Source: JAFGNB01 sp050304135
Lineage (GTDB): Bacteria > Fibrobacterota > Chitinivibrionia > Chitinivibrionales > Chitinispirillaceae
DNA: 64,000 nucleotides
Direction of reading: 5' to 3'
NCBI GenBank assembly: GCA_050304135.1
Contig: JBNLDC010000003.1
Span: forward strand, 1 to 64,000
Part shown: positions 43,280 through 52,786 of the stretch, piece after piece
How the letters are laid out: each line of letters begins with the position of its first letter
How positions within the stretch are numbered: position 1 is the stretch's first letter
Notes under the pieces: generated by a model
Told to the model about the DNA's origin: nothing
What the model saw: the letters and a program-made list of their open reading frames with translations, nothing else
Databases searched by the model: none
Program-made: the position numbers and the translations under genes

Positions 43280-44206
43280 TTACCCTATTTTCTCTCGGAT
43301 GAGATAGGTATCCTTGGGTGCCATGTTGATGAGTATTTCGGCGAGAAAACCAAAGGAGAGAAACTGGATACCGACGATTACCGCGCTCACGGAGAGCAGA
43401 ATGAGCGGTCGGATATGCATGGTACGGGTAACAATCCACTCGACGCCGAAATACGCGAGAATACCACTGCCGCTGCAGATAAGGATAAAGCCGAGCAGTC
43501 CGAAAAAATGAAGCGGGCTGCGCATGTACCTTTTGAGAAACAGCAGGGTGAGCATGTCCATCACCCCGTTAAAGAATTTATCGAAGCCATATTTTGATTT
43601 GCCGAATTTTCGCGCGTGGTGGGGAACGGGAATTTCGGTTACTTTGAAGCCGTTCCAGTGGGCAAGCGTGGGGAGATACCGGTGCCGGTCGCCGTAAATC
43701 TCCAGTGATTTGGCTGCGTCGCTCCGGTAAGCCTTGAATCCGCAGTTGAAATCGTGCAACTTTACACCTGATAGTACCGAGTTGACGATGTTCCACAACT
43801 TGGAAGGCAGGGTAAACGTGATCGGGTCGTACCGCTTTTTCTTCCAGCCGCTTACCAGATCCCACCCTTCGTCGAGTTTCTTGAGCATGTCGGGTATTGC
43901 CACCGGATCATCCTGCAGATCAGCGTCCATGGTAATTATGATATCGCCGGTCGCCTCTTTGATGCCGGTACTGAGCGCCGCTGACTTTCCGTAGTTCCGG
44001 GTAAAGCGGAAGATCCGTACCCGGGCACCATAGGTCTCGTGGAACTGTTTAAGGGTTGTGAAGGAGTCGTCGGTACTGCCGTCATCAATAAAAAGTACCT
44101 CCCAGGTGGTTTCCAGCTGCTCCATAACCGAACGGATCCCCTCCATCAGAGCGGGAAGACTCTCGTTTTCATTGTGCAGGGGAATAACTATGGAGATACT
44201 GTTCAC
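43280..44206 (-). CDS. Membrane GT2, polyprenyl-phosphate sugar transferase (DPM-like)
   Basis: A 308-residue GT2 that would charge polyprenyl phosphate with a sugar. The GT-A motifs are IVIPLHNENESLPAL, LFIDDGSTDDS, NYGKSAALSTGI and TMDADLQDDP. Two C-terminal membrane helices (about 232-256 and 266-291) are seen as in the DPM1/GtrB class (FFGLLGFILICSGSGILAYFG). It overlaps the lysylphosphatidylglycerol-synthase-type membrane protein gene by four bases, so the two are translated together. The GT9 gene follows. Confidence 0.88.
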   Translation of the reverse strand: MNSISIVIPLHNENESLPALMEGIRSVMEQLETTWEVLFIDDGSTDDSFTTLKQFHETYGARVRIFRFTRNYGKSAALSTGIKEATGDIIITMDADLQDDPVAIPDMLKKLDEGWDLVSGWKKKRYDPITFTLPSKLWNIVNSVLSGVKLHDFNCGFKAYRSDAAKSLEIYGDRHRYLPTLAHWNGFKVTEIPVPHHARKFGKSKYGFDKFFNGVMDMLTLLFLKRYMRSPLHFFGLLGFILICSGSGILAYFGVEWIVTRTMHIRPLILLSVSAVIVGIQFLSFGFLAEILINMAPKDTYLIREKIG

Positions 44207-45183
44207 TGCTGCTCCTTGGAAAGGGTTCGATCGGTAATGTAAAATAGTCCGCCGAAGATGCTTGCGGCAATACCGACCAGTGAAGCGAGGAATCCCATCA
44301 CGTAGGCTGCCTCTTCAGGAAATCCGGCCAGTGCGAAAAGGGTTCCCCCAGCGGCTTCACGAATGCCGAATGGCAGCGGGAGGGTCATAAGCATCGCGAT
44401 CACCGGAACGAATATGAAAAAATAGTGAAAGTTATCGGGAGTGAGCAGCCCCAGGGCATGTGCGCAGAGCAGATGTACACCGATGCGCAGTAGTTGAATT
44501 ACCGTTGAAAGTAAGGCGACTTTCACAAGAACATGAAGGTCGTGCATTTCAAAAAGCATCCCGGTAACAATATCGCTGATCCGGGGCTTGAGGCTGCCCA
44601 GTGGTAATCTGTCGAGCAGGTTGAAAAACAGACTCTGTAGCGGTTTGAATAGTAGAAAAGCGAGAATACCGGCAAAAAGAACGAATGTTGCTGTAAGTGC
44701 AATCATTGCCGTGCCTACATTTCCATCGTTGAGTGCACCATGGCGCAGAAGCAGAATGATGCTGCCGACAACGGCGAATCCGCACATCGCCCACAGTCCG
44801 GCGAACCGGTCGAGAAAAGTGGCTGCAAGGCCAGCTTTGCCGTTTCCGTCACGGTTTCTGATCGAGGCGACCTTCAGTGCATCGCCAACAATACCGCCGA
44901 GAATGAAATTGTTGAAGAACATACCGATCATATAGAGCCGACAGGCGCGCCCGAGCGGCAGGGGAATTTTGCGGTTGGCGAGCAGGATGCGCCACTGAAC
45001 AACCCCGATAAGTGAGCTTACGAGAAAAACCGCGAGTGCGGTGATCAGCCAGACCGGCTTTGCGGTGGCGGTGATCGACAGAATCACCTCCAACCCGAGC
45101 CGGTTGACGAGAAAGACGATAACCCCGATGGTTACCGCAGCCTTAAGTAATGTTGTAAAAAGTTTTTTCACAATGTGTACCAT
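44203..45183 (-). CDS. Membrane protein of the LPG-synthase TM (UPF0104) family
   Basis: A 326-residue protein with about eight membrane helices (ITALAVFLVSSLIGVV, LYMIGMFFNNFILGGIVGDAL, YFFIFVPVIAMLMTLPLPFG). The pattern FFNNFILGGIVGDALKV and LPLPFGIREA is diagnostic for the lysylphosphatidylglycerol synthase transmembrane family. Such proteins often sit beside GT2 and act as flippase-like partners in glycan export; the MprF catalytic domain is missing. It is the first gene of the cluster and divergent from the LamG-like lipoprotein. Confidence 0.88.
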   Translation of the reverse strand: MVHIVKKLFTTLLKAAVTIGVIVFLVNRLGLEVILSITATAKPVWLITALAVFLVSSLIGVVQWRILLANRKIPLPLGRACRLYMIGMFFNNFILGGIVGDALKVASIRNRDGNGKAGLAATFLDRFAGLWAMCGFAVVGSIILLLRHGALNDGNVGTAMIALTATFVLFAGILAFLLFKPLQSLFFNLLDRLPLGSLKPRISDIVTGMLFEMHDLHVLVKVALLSTVIQLLRIGVHLLCAHALGLLTPDNFHYFFIFVPVIAMLMTLPLPFGIREAAGGTLFALAGFPEEAAYVMGFLASLVGIAASIFGGLFYITDRTLSKEQQ

Positions 45184-45338
45184 TTAAAAAGAAGTAAAAA
45201 TACGTCCGGTTACTCATACTAACCAGTTTAAAGCAACTAATGGCCGGTAAATGCATGGCATTCGTCCGGGATATGGATATATTTTTCAGATACGTCCGAT
45301 TTTCACTATTGCCGAAAGGGCTGTCCAGGGGAGGAGTA

Positions 45339-46121
45339 ATGTTCAAAGTTACAGCAGCATTGATTACCATAATTTTTACCGTTTTGGTTACCGGTTGTTT
45401 CGGTCCGCTTGATCCGACCAATCCTCCACCTGCCCGTACCATAAATAATGATGACACTTCCCGTACTACAACCCCGACGCATACATCGGGGCTTATCGCC
45501 TGGTGGACCTGTAACGATTCGAGTACCACCAGGTTAAATGATTCACTGGGAAAATTTAATGGTCAGATTTCCGGCTGTACGGTCGATTCGGGTATTGAGG
45601 GTGCAGGTATACGTTTCAGCGGAAGCGGAAGCTCCATTGGAGTATATCCGCCGGCTGGTGATTCATCTTTAGATTTCAAAGAGGGAGATTTTACCGTATC
45701 ATTATGGATAAAACCCATGCTTGTTGGAGGTACCGACGATACCATGAATATCATAGCCCGTGGAGAAACAAATAAGACAGGTTTTGTTCTGACTATTATT
45801 GAAAAACGTTTTACGGTTTTTTTTGGTGAACAGAAAAAAGCAACACTGAGTGATGATGGTCCATTGGAGTATGGGGTTTTTCAGCATATCGTTCTTACCC
45901 GACATCAGGGAGAAGTGATTTTTTTCGTTAATGCAAAGGAATCTATTTCATTCACCTCAACGGAATCCATACATTTCGATGGGCCGGTACCTCTTTTTAT
46001 CGGACAGGATAATTCGAACAGTAGTAACAATAATTTCAACGGGCTGATTGACGAAATAAAGCTGTTGGATATGGCATGGGGTATTGCAGAAGTAGACAAC
46101 GAGTACAAACGGTTCCGCTAA
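45339..46121 (+). CDS. LamG/concanavalin-like lipoprotein
   Basis: A 260-residue lipoprotein. The start ATG 45339 follows GGGGAGG; an in-frame ATG at 45240 is longer but has no signal. The lipobox is VTGC (Cys20). A Thr/Asn-rich linker to residue about 48 precedes a LamG-like jelly roll: GLIAWWTCNDSS, DSLGKFNGQISG, GIRFSGSGSSIGVYP, DFTVSLWIKPM, VLTRHQGEVIFFVNA and FNGLIDEIKLLDMA. Such domains bind glycans. It lies divergently from the flippase-like gene and 23 bases upstream of the reductase gene. The role is unknown. Confidence 0.85.
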   Translation: MFKVTAALITIIFTVLVTGCFGPLDPTNPPPARTINNDDTSRTTTPTHTSGLIAWWTCNDSSTTRLNDSLGKFNGQISGCTVDSGIEGAGIRFSGSGSSIGVYPPAGDSSLDFKEGDFTVSLWIKPMLVGGTDDTMNIIARGETNKTGFVLTIIEKRFTVFFGEQKKATLSDDGPLEYGVFQHIVLTRHQGEVIFFVNAKESISFTSTESIHFDGPVPLFIGQDNSNSSNNNFNGLIDEIKLLDMAWGIAEVDNEYKRFR

Positions 46122-46144
46122 TAACCTGTTCAGAGGACCACCAT

Positions 46145-46672
46145 ATGGCACCTTCTGTCTGTCTCTACATTTCAAGCACGTTAGATGGTTTCATCGCCCG
46201 TGCCGATGGCGCGATCGACTGGCTTACCCGCATTGATGACAACGATACCGATTACGGGTATACGGAACTCTACGATTCCGTAGACGGTATCATCATGGGA
46301 AGCACCACGTTTGAAATGATTCAGGCGCTCGGCCCATGGCCCTACACCGAAAAACCGACGTTTATTTTCACCAACCGTTCCCTCAAAGCCTCTTCGACGA
46401 ATGTTTATGCGGTGTCGGGCGACCCTGTCCAGGTGGTCGGATCCAAAGCGTTCTCCCGGTTCCGGAAACTCTGGCTGGTCGGCGGCAGTGCACTGATCGG
46501 TACGTTTGTCAAACGGCAGCTTATCGATGAATTCATCATCACCATTCTGCCGGTGGTGCTCGGTCAGGGGCTTCGACTCTTTCCCTCTCCTGTACAGGAA
46601 CAGTGGCTTAGCATGGTTTCATGTACACCGTACGACCGCGGGGTGTTGCAGGTGCGGTATGTGAAATTATAA
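46145..46672 (+). CDS. Dihydrofolate-reductase-like (RibD C-terminal family) reductase
   Basis: A 175-residue protein of the RibD C-terminal/DHFR-like fold. Landmarks are MAPSVCLYISSTLDGFIARADGAIDWL, VDGIIMGSTTFEM and LWLVGGSALIGTFVKRQLIDEFIITILPVVLGQG, the usual pattern for the YyaP/YwjB-type reductases that use NADPH. The substrate is unknown and need not be a folate or flavin precursor. ATG 46145 follows CAGAGGACCACCAT. It ends before the bidirectional terminator. Confidence 0.85.
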   Translation: MAPSVCLYISSTLDGFIARADGAIDWLTRIDDNDTDYGYTELYDSVDGIIMGSTTFEMIQALGPWPYTEKPTFIFTNRSLKASSTNVYAVSGDPVQVVGSKAFSRFRKLWLVGGSALIGTFVKRQLIDEFIITILPVVLGQGLRLFPSPVQEQWLSMVSCTPYDRGVLQVRYVKL

Positions 46673-46727
46673 AACCAGATGGTAGCAACGCCATGCCATG
46701 GTGTTGCTACATTGTACACAATCTTAT

Positions 46728-46770
46728 TAAACAAAAAGGGCTCTCCCGACCGGGAGAGCCTTTTTGTTTA
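46728..46770. terminator. Bidirectional terminator
   Basis: TAAACAAAAAGG (46728-) and CCTTTTTGTTTA (-46770) bracket a perfect CTCTCCCG/CGGGAGAG stem. It serves the reductase gene on the plus strand and the DUF2723 gene on the minus strand. A further 8-bp stem (GTAGCAAC/GTTGCTAC) precedes it at about 46682-46710. Confidence 0.9.
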
Positions 46771-46800
46771 ATATTGCTAAAAGAATGTTCGGTTGAAGTA

Positions 46801-49611
46801 CTACTTCCCGGCAGCCGCCGGAGCCGCCGACACCGGTGGTGTCAGCGCTGTCGAATCCCCGGCAGTGGTATCCGCCGGTTTCTGCTGCATCGCCTTAAGC
46901 TGCATGATATAAGAGTTGGCGCGACGGTCACCGGGATGGGTGGCGGTAAACTGCTCCATCACCGCGATTGCGCTGTCGTACATACCGAGATCCTCGTAAT
47001 TACGGGCGAGTGTGGCGTGGGCGAACCACGGATCACGCTCATCCTTAAGCAGCTTTTTTAGAATGCCGTTCGCCTCTTCCCGTTTGCCGTTTTTCTCGAG
47101 CGCCTGCACCAGATATTTCATGTACTCTTTGTTGGTCGGATCGATCTCCAGTGCCTTGCGCATCTCTTTTTCAGCGATATCAGTCATGTCGTTCGACATG
47201 AGCACTTCATGCCGGAGTACCCGCGGACGCCAGTCGGCGGGCATGAGGCCGACACACTGATTGAGCTTGTCGAGCACCAGATTGAGAGAGTCCTTGTACA
47301 CTTTCTCCTTTGCGGAAAGTTCGTCGGCAGAGACCAGAGAGGTGTCTGCGTTAGAAGAGTCTTTCGGTGCGGCTGCAAGTGCCTTGAGCCGATCCACTTC
47401 ACTCTTGAGCGTCTGTAACGGGCGGCGCATTGAGAGTGCTATCTGAATGTACGACGCGGCGTAATTCGACAGCAGTTTTTCCGAAGTGTCGTTGAGACGT
47501 GCGGTACCGTCGCCAAGTCCGCGGAAGCGGTAGACATTGTCGAGCAGGTGTACGGTCCGGGAGATATCCAGACGGTCCTTTTCGGCAACCACTGTCGGCA
47601 TGACCCGGTAGACGAGACCCTGCATTTTAAGGTAAGGGCCGATTCCCATGAGGTTGTCGTCGGATACGGTAACCGCGAAGTAGATCGGTTTTTTCCAGCC
47701 GTTGGCATCAACAATGTTGACCACCATCTGATCCTGAACGCGCAGCGCATTGAGTTCTTTACGGGTGGGCAGCATCACCTCGATACCGGCTTTCGGCATG
47801 CGGTATTTGGAGGGGTTCACGATGGGGTTGAGCTGATGCCGCAGCGCGTCGATCTGTTCATCGGAGTAGGAGATCGCCACTTTGGGCTCAAGCTTCTTGA
47901 GTTGCTTGATATACCAGGTGGTGTTGAGCAGGCTGAGGTTGACGATACGGACATCTTTACGGATACCGTAGGCTTCCTGCAGTGCCCAGAGCGGGAAGGT
48001 ATCGTTATCACCATTGGTGAAAATGATGCCGTCTTTTTCGCATGACTGGAGGAGGTTGTATGCGTAGTCGTACGGAATCCAGTCGCCTCGGCGCGAAGCA
48101 TCATTCCAGTTCTGCGTCATAGGGAGGACCGGTGAGGCCATGAACAGTATCGCCATAATCGGTGCGAGGGTAGTGCGCTGAAAGGATTTTTTATGGGTAA
48201 ACAGAAAGTGAAGAATGGCGCTTGCGGCGATTCCCATCCACATTCCCAGGTACATGAACGCCGCGCACCAGAAGTAGTCACGGACACGCACTTCCCGGTG
48301 CACCACCGGCATCGGCCCCTGTTTGCCACTCTTGAGCCAGTAGAGGTAGTCGCGGTGTTCCGGTCGGGTTCCGTCGGCGAAGTTCATATAGAGGGTCATA
48401 ACAACCGAGGTGATGATAAACAGTGCAATCAGGTAAATGGCAACGTTCCGATTTTTCTTGTAAAGATATCCCCAGGCGAAGAGCATGAGTCCGGTGGGAA
48501 CGAGGTATACCAGCAGTTTTGCGAATCCGGCGATGCCGGTTTCCAGAAAGTTTTTCTGCGTGTCGAGCAGGCTGAAATGAAAGAACTGGGTGAGATGAAA
48601 ACCGCCGTACCCCATGTGTCCTTCGATACCGAACTGGTGTCCCCAGGTGCCGCGCCGCCAGAACATGCGTCCGAACATATCTTCCGCTCCGTACTGCTTA
48701 CGCTGCAGGTATTCTTTAAAGGCGATCCAGTGGTCGGGGTGGTTCTCGTTGATGATCGGTTCAAGAGCGCTGCGGATGGGAATAATCAGGTGGCAGGAGA
48801 AGCCGACGGTAGCAAGGAACGACATCCAGAAACAGAAACGCCATTTTTTCTGATTGGGGCCAGCCACCGATGACATCGTCAGGGTAACGACCGTGACAAT
48901 TGGAGCCACGTAGATAAAAAGTATGAGGTCCTTTATGACCAGGCCGAGAAGACCGACGGTAATCCAGAGACGCCAGTCTTTGCGTTTCTCTTCGTCGGTG
49001 AGAATAACATAAAGAAATATGGGAGGCAGGACGATCATGGAGTACATATGGACACCGATACCGAGAAAACTCACGTACGTCAGCAGCAGCAGCAGGCGGT
49101 CCCTGTGTTCGTCTTTGCTCTGTGCCCAAGCGAGAACGAGCAATGTGGCAAGTGCCACAAAAAACATGGCGACGTTTGCTTCGGAGGTTTCCACCGCACT
49201 AAACCAGAACGTACTTCCGAATACCGCGTAAAGTCCCGCGACCACACCACCGGTGTAGACGGTAATCCGTTTCCAGGTGGTGTCGGGAATTCCCATGAAG
49301 GAGACGGTGACCCGTACTGCGATCAGATAGATCAGGGATGCGGTTCCGGCACTGAAGAGTATCACCAGAAAATTCATCCGGTAGCCGATATCTTTGAAAA
49401 ACGAGAACAGGATACTCACTACACGGAGCATTGCCATGAGCAGGATGTTACCCGGCGGATGCGGAACACCGAATGACGCTCCGGCGGCGGTATATTCACC
49501 ACAATCCCAGAATGCGACCGTGGGTGCCATGGTAAAAAAGAAAGCGACAACGGCGATACAGAATACCACCGTTGCGAAAATACGGTTGTACTTGGCATGT
49601 ACCAGTTCCAT
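46801..49611 (-). CDS. DUF2723 multi-pass membrane protein with C-terminal TPR domain
   Basis: A 936-residue protein. The first ~560 residues are multi-pass membrane and begin with the DUF2723 signature (YNRIFATVVFCIAVVAFF, MAPTVAFWDCGEYTAAG, GVPHPPGNILLMAM), a fold related to GT-C protein O-mannosyltransferases. Helices continue with periplasmic loops such as KEYLQRKQYGAEDMFG, then a soluble part (QNWNDASRRGDW, FTNGDNDTFPLWALQEAYGI, then NLSLLNTTWYIKQ) and last TPR repeats (EKEMRKALEIDPTNKEYMKYL, AHATLARNYEDLGMYDSAIAV). In Bacteroidetes and relatives the family is usual but its substrate is unsettled. It ends with an Ala/Pro-rich tail. Confidence 0.85.
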   Translation of the reverse strand: MELVHAKYNRIFATVVFCIAVVAFFFTMAPTVAFWDCGEYTAAGASFGVPHPPGNILLMAMLRVVSILFSFFKDIGYRMNFLVILFSAGTASLIYLIAVRVTVSFMGIPDTTWKRITVYTGGVVAGLYAVFGSTFWFSAVETSEANVAMFFVALATLLVLAWAQSKDEHRDRLLLLLTYVSFLGIGVHMYSMIVLPPIFLYVILTDEEKRKDWRLWITVGLLGLVIKDLILFIYVAPIVTVVTLTMSSVAGPNQKKWRFCFWMSFLATVGFSCHLIIPIRSALEPIINENHPDHWIAFKEYLQRKQYGAEDMFGRMFWRRGTWGHQFGIEGHMGYGGFHLTQFFHFSLLDTQKNFLETGIAGFAKLLVYLVPTGLMLFAWGYLYKKNRNVAIYLIALFIITSVVMTLYMNFADGTRPEHRDYLYWLKSGKQGPMPVVHREVRVRDYFWCAAFMYLGMWMGIAASAILHFLFTHKKSFQRTTLAPIMAILFMASPVLPMTQNWNDASRRGDWIPYDYAYNLLQSCEKDGIIFTNGDNDTFPLWALQEAYGIRKDVRIVNLSLLNTTWYIKQLKKLEPKVAISYSDEQIDALRHQLNPIVNPSKYRMPKAGIEVMLPTRKELNALRVQDQMVVNIVDANGWKKPIYFAVTVSDDNLMGIGPYLKMQGLVYRVMPTVVAEKDRLDISRTVHLLDNVYRFRGLGDGTARLNDTSEKLLSNYAASYIQIALSMRRPLQTLKSEVDRLKALAAAPKDSSNADTSLVSADELSAKEKVYKDSLNLVLDKLNQCVGLMPADWRPRVLRHEVLMSNDMTDIAEKEMRKALEIDPTNKEYMKYLVQALEKNGKREEANGILKKLLKDERDPWFAHATLARNYEDLGMYDSAIAVMEQFTATHPGDRRANSYIMQLKAMQQKPADTTAGDSTALTPPVSAAPAAAGK

Positions 49612-49785
49612 GCGGAAAATCCTTTCGTTCCCGACAGCCAGGTGCGGCGTCGGTTGTAAATCGGAAACCGGGAGACCGATCTATACGGTCAATAACGGTA
49701 TCAGTGAATCAGACATCTTTTTGCGCTGGAGAGGTATTCTTTTCCTGATGAGATAAAGGCCTACCGGCTCCGGTAAAAGCTGCAA

Positions 49786-50244
49786 TCAGTCGTCTTCTTC
49801 TGTGTTACTGTTTTTATGTATTGAGTCGATGATTCCGTTGACGAATTTTCCGGAATCCTCGGCTCCGTAAGCCTTGGCGAGTTCAACCGCCTCGTCGATA
49901 ACCACTTTAGCGGGAACCTGTTTGAAGTACTGCAGTTCCGTAACAGCCAGGCGCAGAATGTTGCGGTCGATGACCGCCATGCGCTTGATATCCCAGTTCG
50001 CCGCCTTCTTTTTTATAATCTCGTCAATCCGGGAGACCCTGCCGTATACTTCGGCAAGCAGTTCTACGGCATAATTGCGTATTACCGGCGACAGGCTGCT
50101 CCCCTCGGCGATCCGCTCGAGCATGAGTCGCCACTCATCCGTGGTGCCGACTTCGCAGGCGTAGAGGGTCTGCAGGGCGAGAATTCTGCTGCGGTGCCGG
50201 TTGCCCTGCGAGCCGTCGCATTTTTTTGCGGTTCCTTCGTTCAT
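49786..50244 (-). CDS. nusB: Transcription antitermination factor NusB
   Basis: A 152-residue all-helical RNA-binding protein that, with NusE/S10, holds RNA polymerase in the antitermination state for rRNA. The landmarks are RILALQTLYACEVG, NWDIKRMAVIDRNILRLAVTELQYF, VPAKVVIDEAVELAKAYGAEDSGKFVNGIID. The length is standard. It lies 31 bases after ribH on the same strand, the common ribH-nusB order. Confidence 0.95.
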   Translation of the reverse strand: MNEGTAKKCDGSQGNRHRSRILALQTLYACEVGTTDEWRLMLERIAEGSSLSPVIRNYAVELLAEVYGRVSRIDEIIKKKAANWDIKRMAVIDRNILRLAVTELQYFKQVPAKVVIDEAVELAKAYGAEDSGKFVNGIIDSIHKNSNTEEDD

Positions 50245-50275
50245 TTGAAATCCAAATTTTTCTAATATAGTTCAT

Positions 50276-50740
50276 TTACCACTTTGAAAAAAGATCGGCC
50301 ATTTCGATGGCACTCAGGGCGGCATACCACCCTTTGTTCCCCGCTTTGGTGCCGGCCCGTTCAATAGCCTGTTCAATGCTGTCGGTTGTCAGCACGCCGA
50401 AAATAACCGGGAGGTTCTGCTGCAGTCCCACGGTTGCTACCCCTTTGCTGACCTCAGCCGCAACGTAATCAAAATGGGGTGTTCCGCCCCGTATGACGGC
50501 TCCGAGACAGATTATTGCGTCAAAATTTTTAGATGCCGCGAGACGCTGGGCTGCAAGCGGTATCTCAAATGCTCCGGGTACCCAGACGATCGTGACCGCA
50601 TCGGCGGCCGCGTTGTGACGCAGCAGACAATCCATCGCGCCTTCAATGAGCTTGTTGGTGATCATGTCGTTGAACCGGCTGGCGATAATACCGAATCGTT
50701 TTCCGGCAGCGTCAAGATGTCCTTCTTTTACGGTTGACAT
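50276..50740 (-). CDS. ribH: 6,7-dimethyl-8-ribityllumazine synthase
   Basis: A 154-residue lumazine synthase that joins the ribityl pyrimidine with dihydroxybutanone phosphate, the penultimate step to riboflavin. Landmarks are RFGIIASRFNDMITNKLIEGA, VWVPGAFEIPLAAQ, IICLGAVIRGGTPHFDYVAAE and PVIFGVLTTDSIEQAIERAGTKAGNKG. The start overlaps the end of ribBA by 13 bases. Confidence 0.96.
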   Translation of the reverse strand: MSTVKEGHLDAAGKRFGIIASRFNDMITNKLIEGAMDCLLRHNAAADAVTIVWVPGAFEIPLAAQRLAASKNFDAIICLGAVIRGGTPHFDYVAAEVSKGVATVGLQQNLPVIFGVLTTDSIEQAIERAGTKAGNKGWYAALSAIEMADLFSKW

Positions 50741-51945
50741 TTGGATCCTCCTTCGAGTAGGTGGCCAAGTTTTTCTTTTTTGGTGGAGAGATAGCGCACA
50801 TTTTCTTTTTGCGGGGGGATTTCAAGCGGTACACGTTCAACGACCTCAAGACCATACCCTTCCAGTCCGACGATTTTACGCGGATTATTGGTCATGAGCC
50901 TGATCTTCCTGATGCCGAGATCGGCGAGGATCTGGGCACCAATGCCGTAGTCACGCAGGTCAGGGGCGAACCCGAGTTTCTCATTCGCTTCCACGGTATC
51001 AAGTCCCTGATCCTGCAGCTCGTAGGCACGCAGTTTATTGACAAGCCCGATTCCGCGCCCTTCCTGCCGCAGGTAGAGAATTACCCCGCCTTCGGCGTGA
51101 ATGGTTTTCATCGCCTGGTGCAGCTGGTCACCGCAGTCACAGCGCAGTGAACCGAGCAGGTCGCCGGTGAAACACTCCGAATGAACCCGAACCAGTGTCG
51201 GCTTTTCAGTGTCGATCGGGCCATGCTGGAGAACGATATGCTGTGCTCCTGAAAGTTTTTCCTCGAAGGCGATAATATCGAACATGCCGAATTCTGTAGG
51301 GAGTCGTGCGGTTACCGCCCGGCTGACGAATTTTTCATGAGCCGTACGGTAGCGGATCAGATCGGCTACCGAGATGATTTTAATGTCATGTTCCTCACTG
51401 AATTGCTGCAGTTGCGGCATGCGGGCCATGGTACCGTCTTCATTCATAACTTCGCAGATCACACCGGCAGGAGAGAGCCCGGCGAGTTTGGCCAGGTCTA
51501 CCGAGGCTTCGGTCTGTCCGCTGCGGACCAGAACGCCGCCTTTGCGTGCTTTGATCGGAAACGTGTGCCCAGGCTTGACAAAATCTTCCGGTTTCGCGTC
51601 CGGATCAACGAGTTTGCAGACGGTTACCGACCGGTCAGCCGCGCTGATGCCGGTGGTGGTACCTTCCCGCGCCTCTACCGATACGGTGAATGCCGTTTCG
51701 AATCGAGAGGTGTTTTCAGTGACCATCATGGGAATACGCAGTTCGTCGAGGCGCTCCTCCTCCATTGCGACACAGATAAGGCCCCGGCCGTATCGGGCGA
51801 GAAAATTGATTTTTTCCGGGGTACAGGCTTGGGCCGCAAAGGCGAGGTCTCCTTCATTTTCCCGGTCCTCATCATCAACGATGATTACCACTTTTCCCTG
51901 GCGGAAATCATCGATGACATCACGTATTTCCTTGAATGACTTCAA
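50728..51945 (-). CDS. ribBA: Bifunctional DHBP synthase / GTP cyclohydrolase II
   Basis: A 405-residue fusion. Residues 1-200 (RibB) make 3,4-dihydroxybutanone phosphate: the motifs are VIIVDDEDRENEGDLAFAA, TTGISAADRSVTV, GHTFPIKAR and LVRSGQTEASVDLAKLAG. The second half (RibA) opens GTP: the zinc ligands are in GSLRCDCGDQL, and GGVILYLRQEGRGIGL and LGIRKIRLMTNNPRK are present. It gives both branch substrates for lumazine synthase. It overlaps ribE upstream by four bases and ribH downstream by 13. Confidence 0.96.
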   Translation of the reverse strand: MKSFKEIRDVIDDFRQGKVVIIVDDEDRENEGDLAFAAQACTPEKINFLARYGRGLICVAMEEERLDELRIPMMVTENTSRFETAFTVSVEAREGTTTGISAADRSVTVCKLVDPDAKPEDFVKPGHTFPIKARKGGVLVRSGQTEASVDLAKLAGLSPAGVICEVMNEDGTMARMPQLQQFSEEHDIKIISVADLIRYRTAHEKFVSRAVTARLPTEFGMFDIIAFEEKLSGAQHIVLQHGPIDTEKPTLVRVHSECFTGDLLGSLRCDCGDQLHQAMKTIHAEGGVILYLRQEGRGIGLVNKLRAYELQDQGLDTVEANEKLGFAPDLRDYGIGAQILADLGIRKIRLMTNNPRKIVGLEGYGLEVVERVPLEIPPQKENVRYLSTKKEKLGHLLEGGSKCQP

Positions 51946-52592
51946 AATCCGACCCTTTCCATAAGCGTCCGCAGCGGGCTTGCCGCTGTTGCTCCGGTCA
52001 ATACATCTCCCCCGAGCAGGCGGTAGAGATAACGGGTTAAAATGTCACATTCCAAATTGACATGGTCACCAGGTCGCTTTTGTGCCATGGTAGTGGCGCT
52101 GAGCGTGTGGGGAATGAAGGAGATGGTGATGGTGGTGGTGTCGCACTGTGCAATTGTCAGGCTGATCCCGTCTATGGCCACCGAGCCCCCACGTGCCATG
52201 AACCGGGATAGTTCTGCGGGAATGGAGATAGTACGCAGCAGGGAACCATTCATCTCGCGGTCGTTTTGTATGGTACCGATACCGTCCACATGACCGTAGA
52301 CAAAATGACCATCCAGTCTACCGTTTACCGGTATCGCCCGTTCAAGGTTTACCCGTCTTCCGGAGCGTACGGTACCCAGTGTCGTTTTTCCGAGGGTTTC
52401 CGCAACGGCGCTGAAACGCATGCGGCTGCCGCTTCGTGATTCCAGTGTCAGGCATATTCCATCGATGGCAACCGATCCGCCGATGGCGACCTCAAATTGT
52501 TTCTGATCGGGTTCAATGAACAGGACGGTTGATGTCCCTTCCCGTCGGGTACTTACAATGGAACCAGATGTTTCTATTATTCCGGTGAACAT
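51942..52592 (-). CDS. ribE: Riboflavin synthase, alpha subunit
   Basis: A 216-residue riboflavin synthase with two lumazine-binding barrels. The first starts MFTGIIETSGSI and contains VAIDGICLTLESRSG; the second contains GHFVYGHVDGIGTI and VAIDGISLTIAQC. It dismutates two lumazines to riboflavin. This is the first gene of the ribE-ribBA-ribH run. No FMN riboswitch was recognised in the 190 bases upstream. Confidence 0.96.
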   Translation of the reverse strand: MFTGIIETSGSIVSTRREGTSTVLFIEPDQKQFEVAIGGSVAIDGICLTLESRSGSRMRFSAVAETLGKTTLGTVRSGRRVNLERAIPVNGRLDGHFVYGHVDGIGTIQNDREMNGSLLRTISIPAELSRFMARGGSVAIDGISLTIAQCDTTTITISFIPHTLSATTMAQKRPGDHVNLECDILTRYLYRLLGGDVLTGATAASPLRTLMERVGF

Positions 52593-52786
52593 GCAACCGC
52601 TCCGCTCCAGGCAGGCTCAAAAACCATTAAAAATACTCGACCACCCGCAGAGGGCGCAACTGTTCTCATTGCAGGGAGAAAATTACCGGATTGCCGGAGG
52701 CTCATAATTCGGGTGGTGGCAGGCGGTTCAGGGTGGATGTATTTTATAAACGTTTTATTTTATGAGATATCCTTAAAGGGAGTTGT

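Noticed and set aside
52593..52786. FMN riboswitch before the riboflavin genes
   Set aside because: None of the conserved RFN blocks could be aligned by eye, though the region can fold; left as an item to test.
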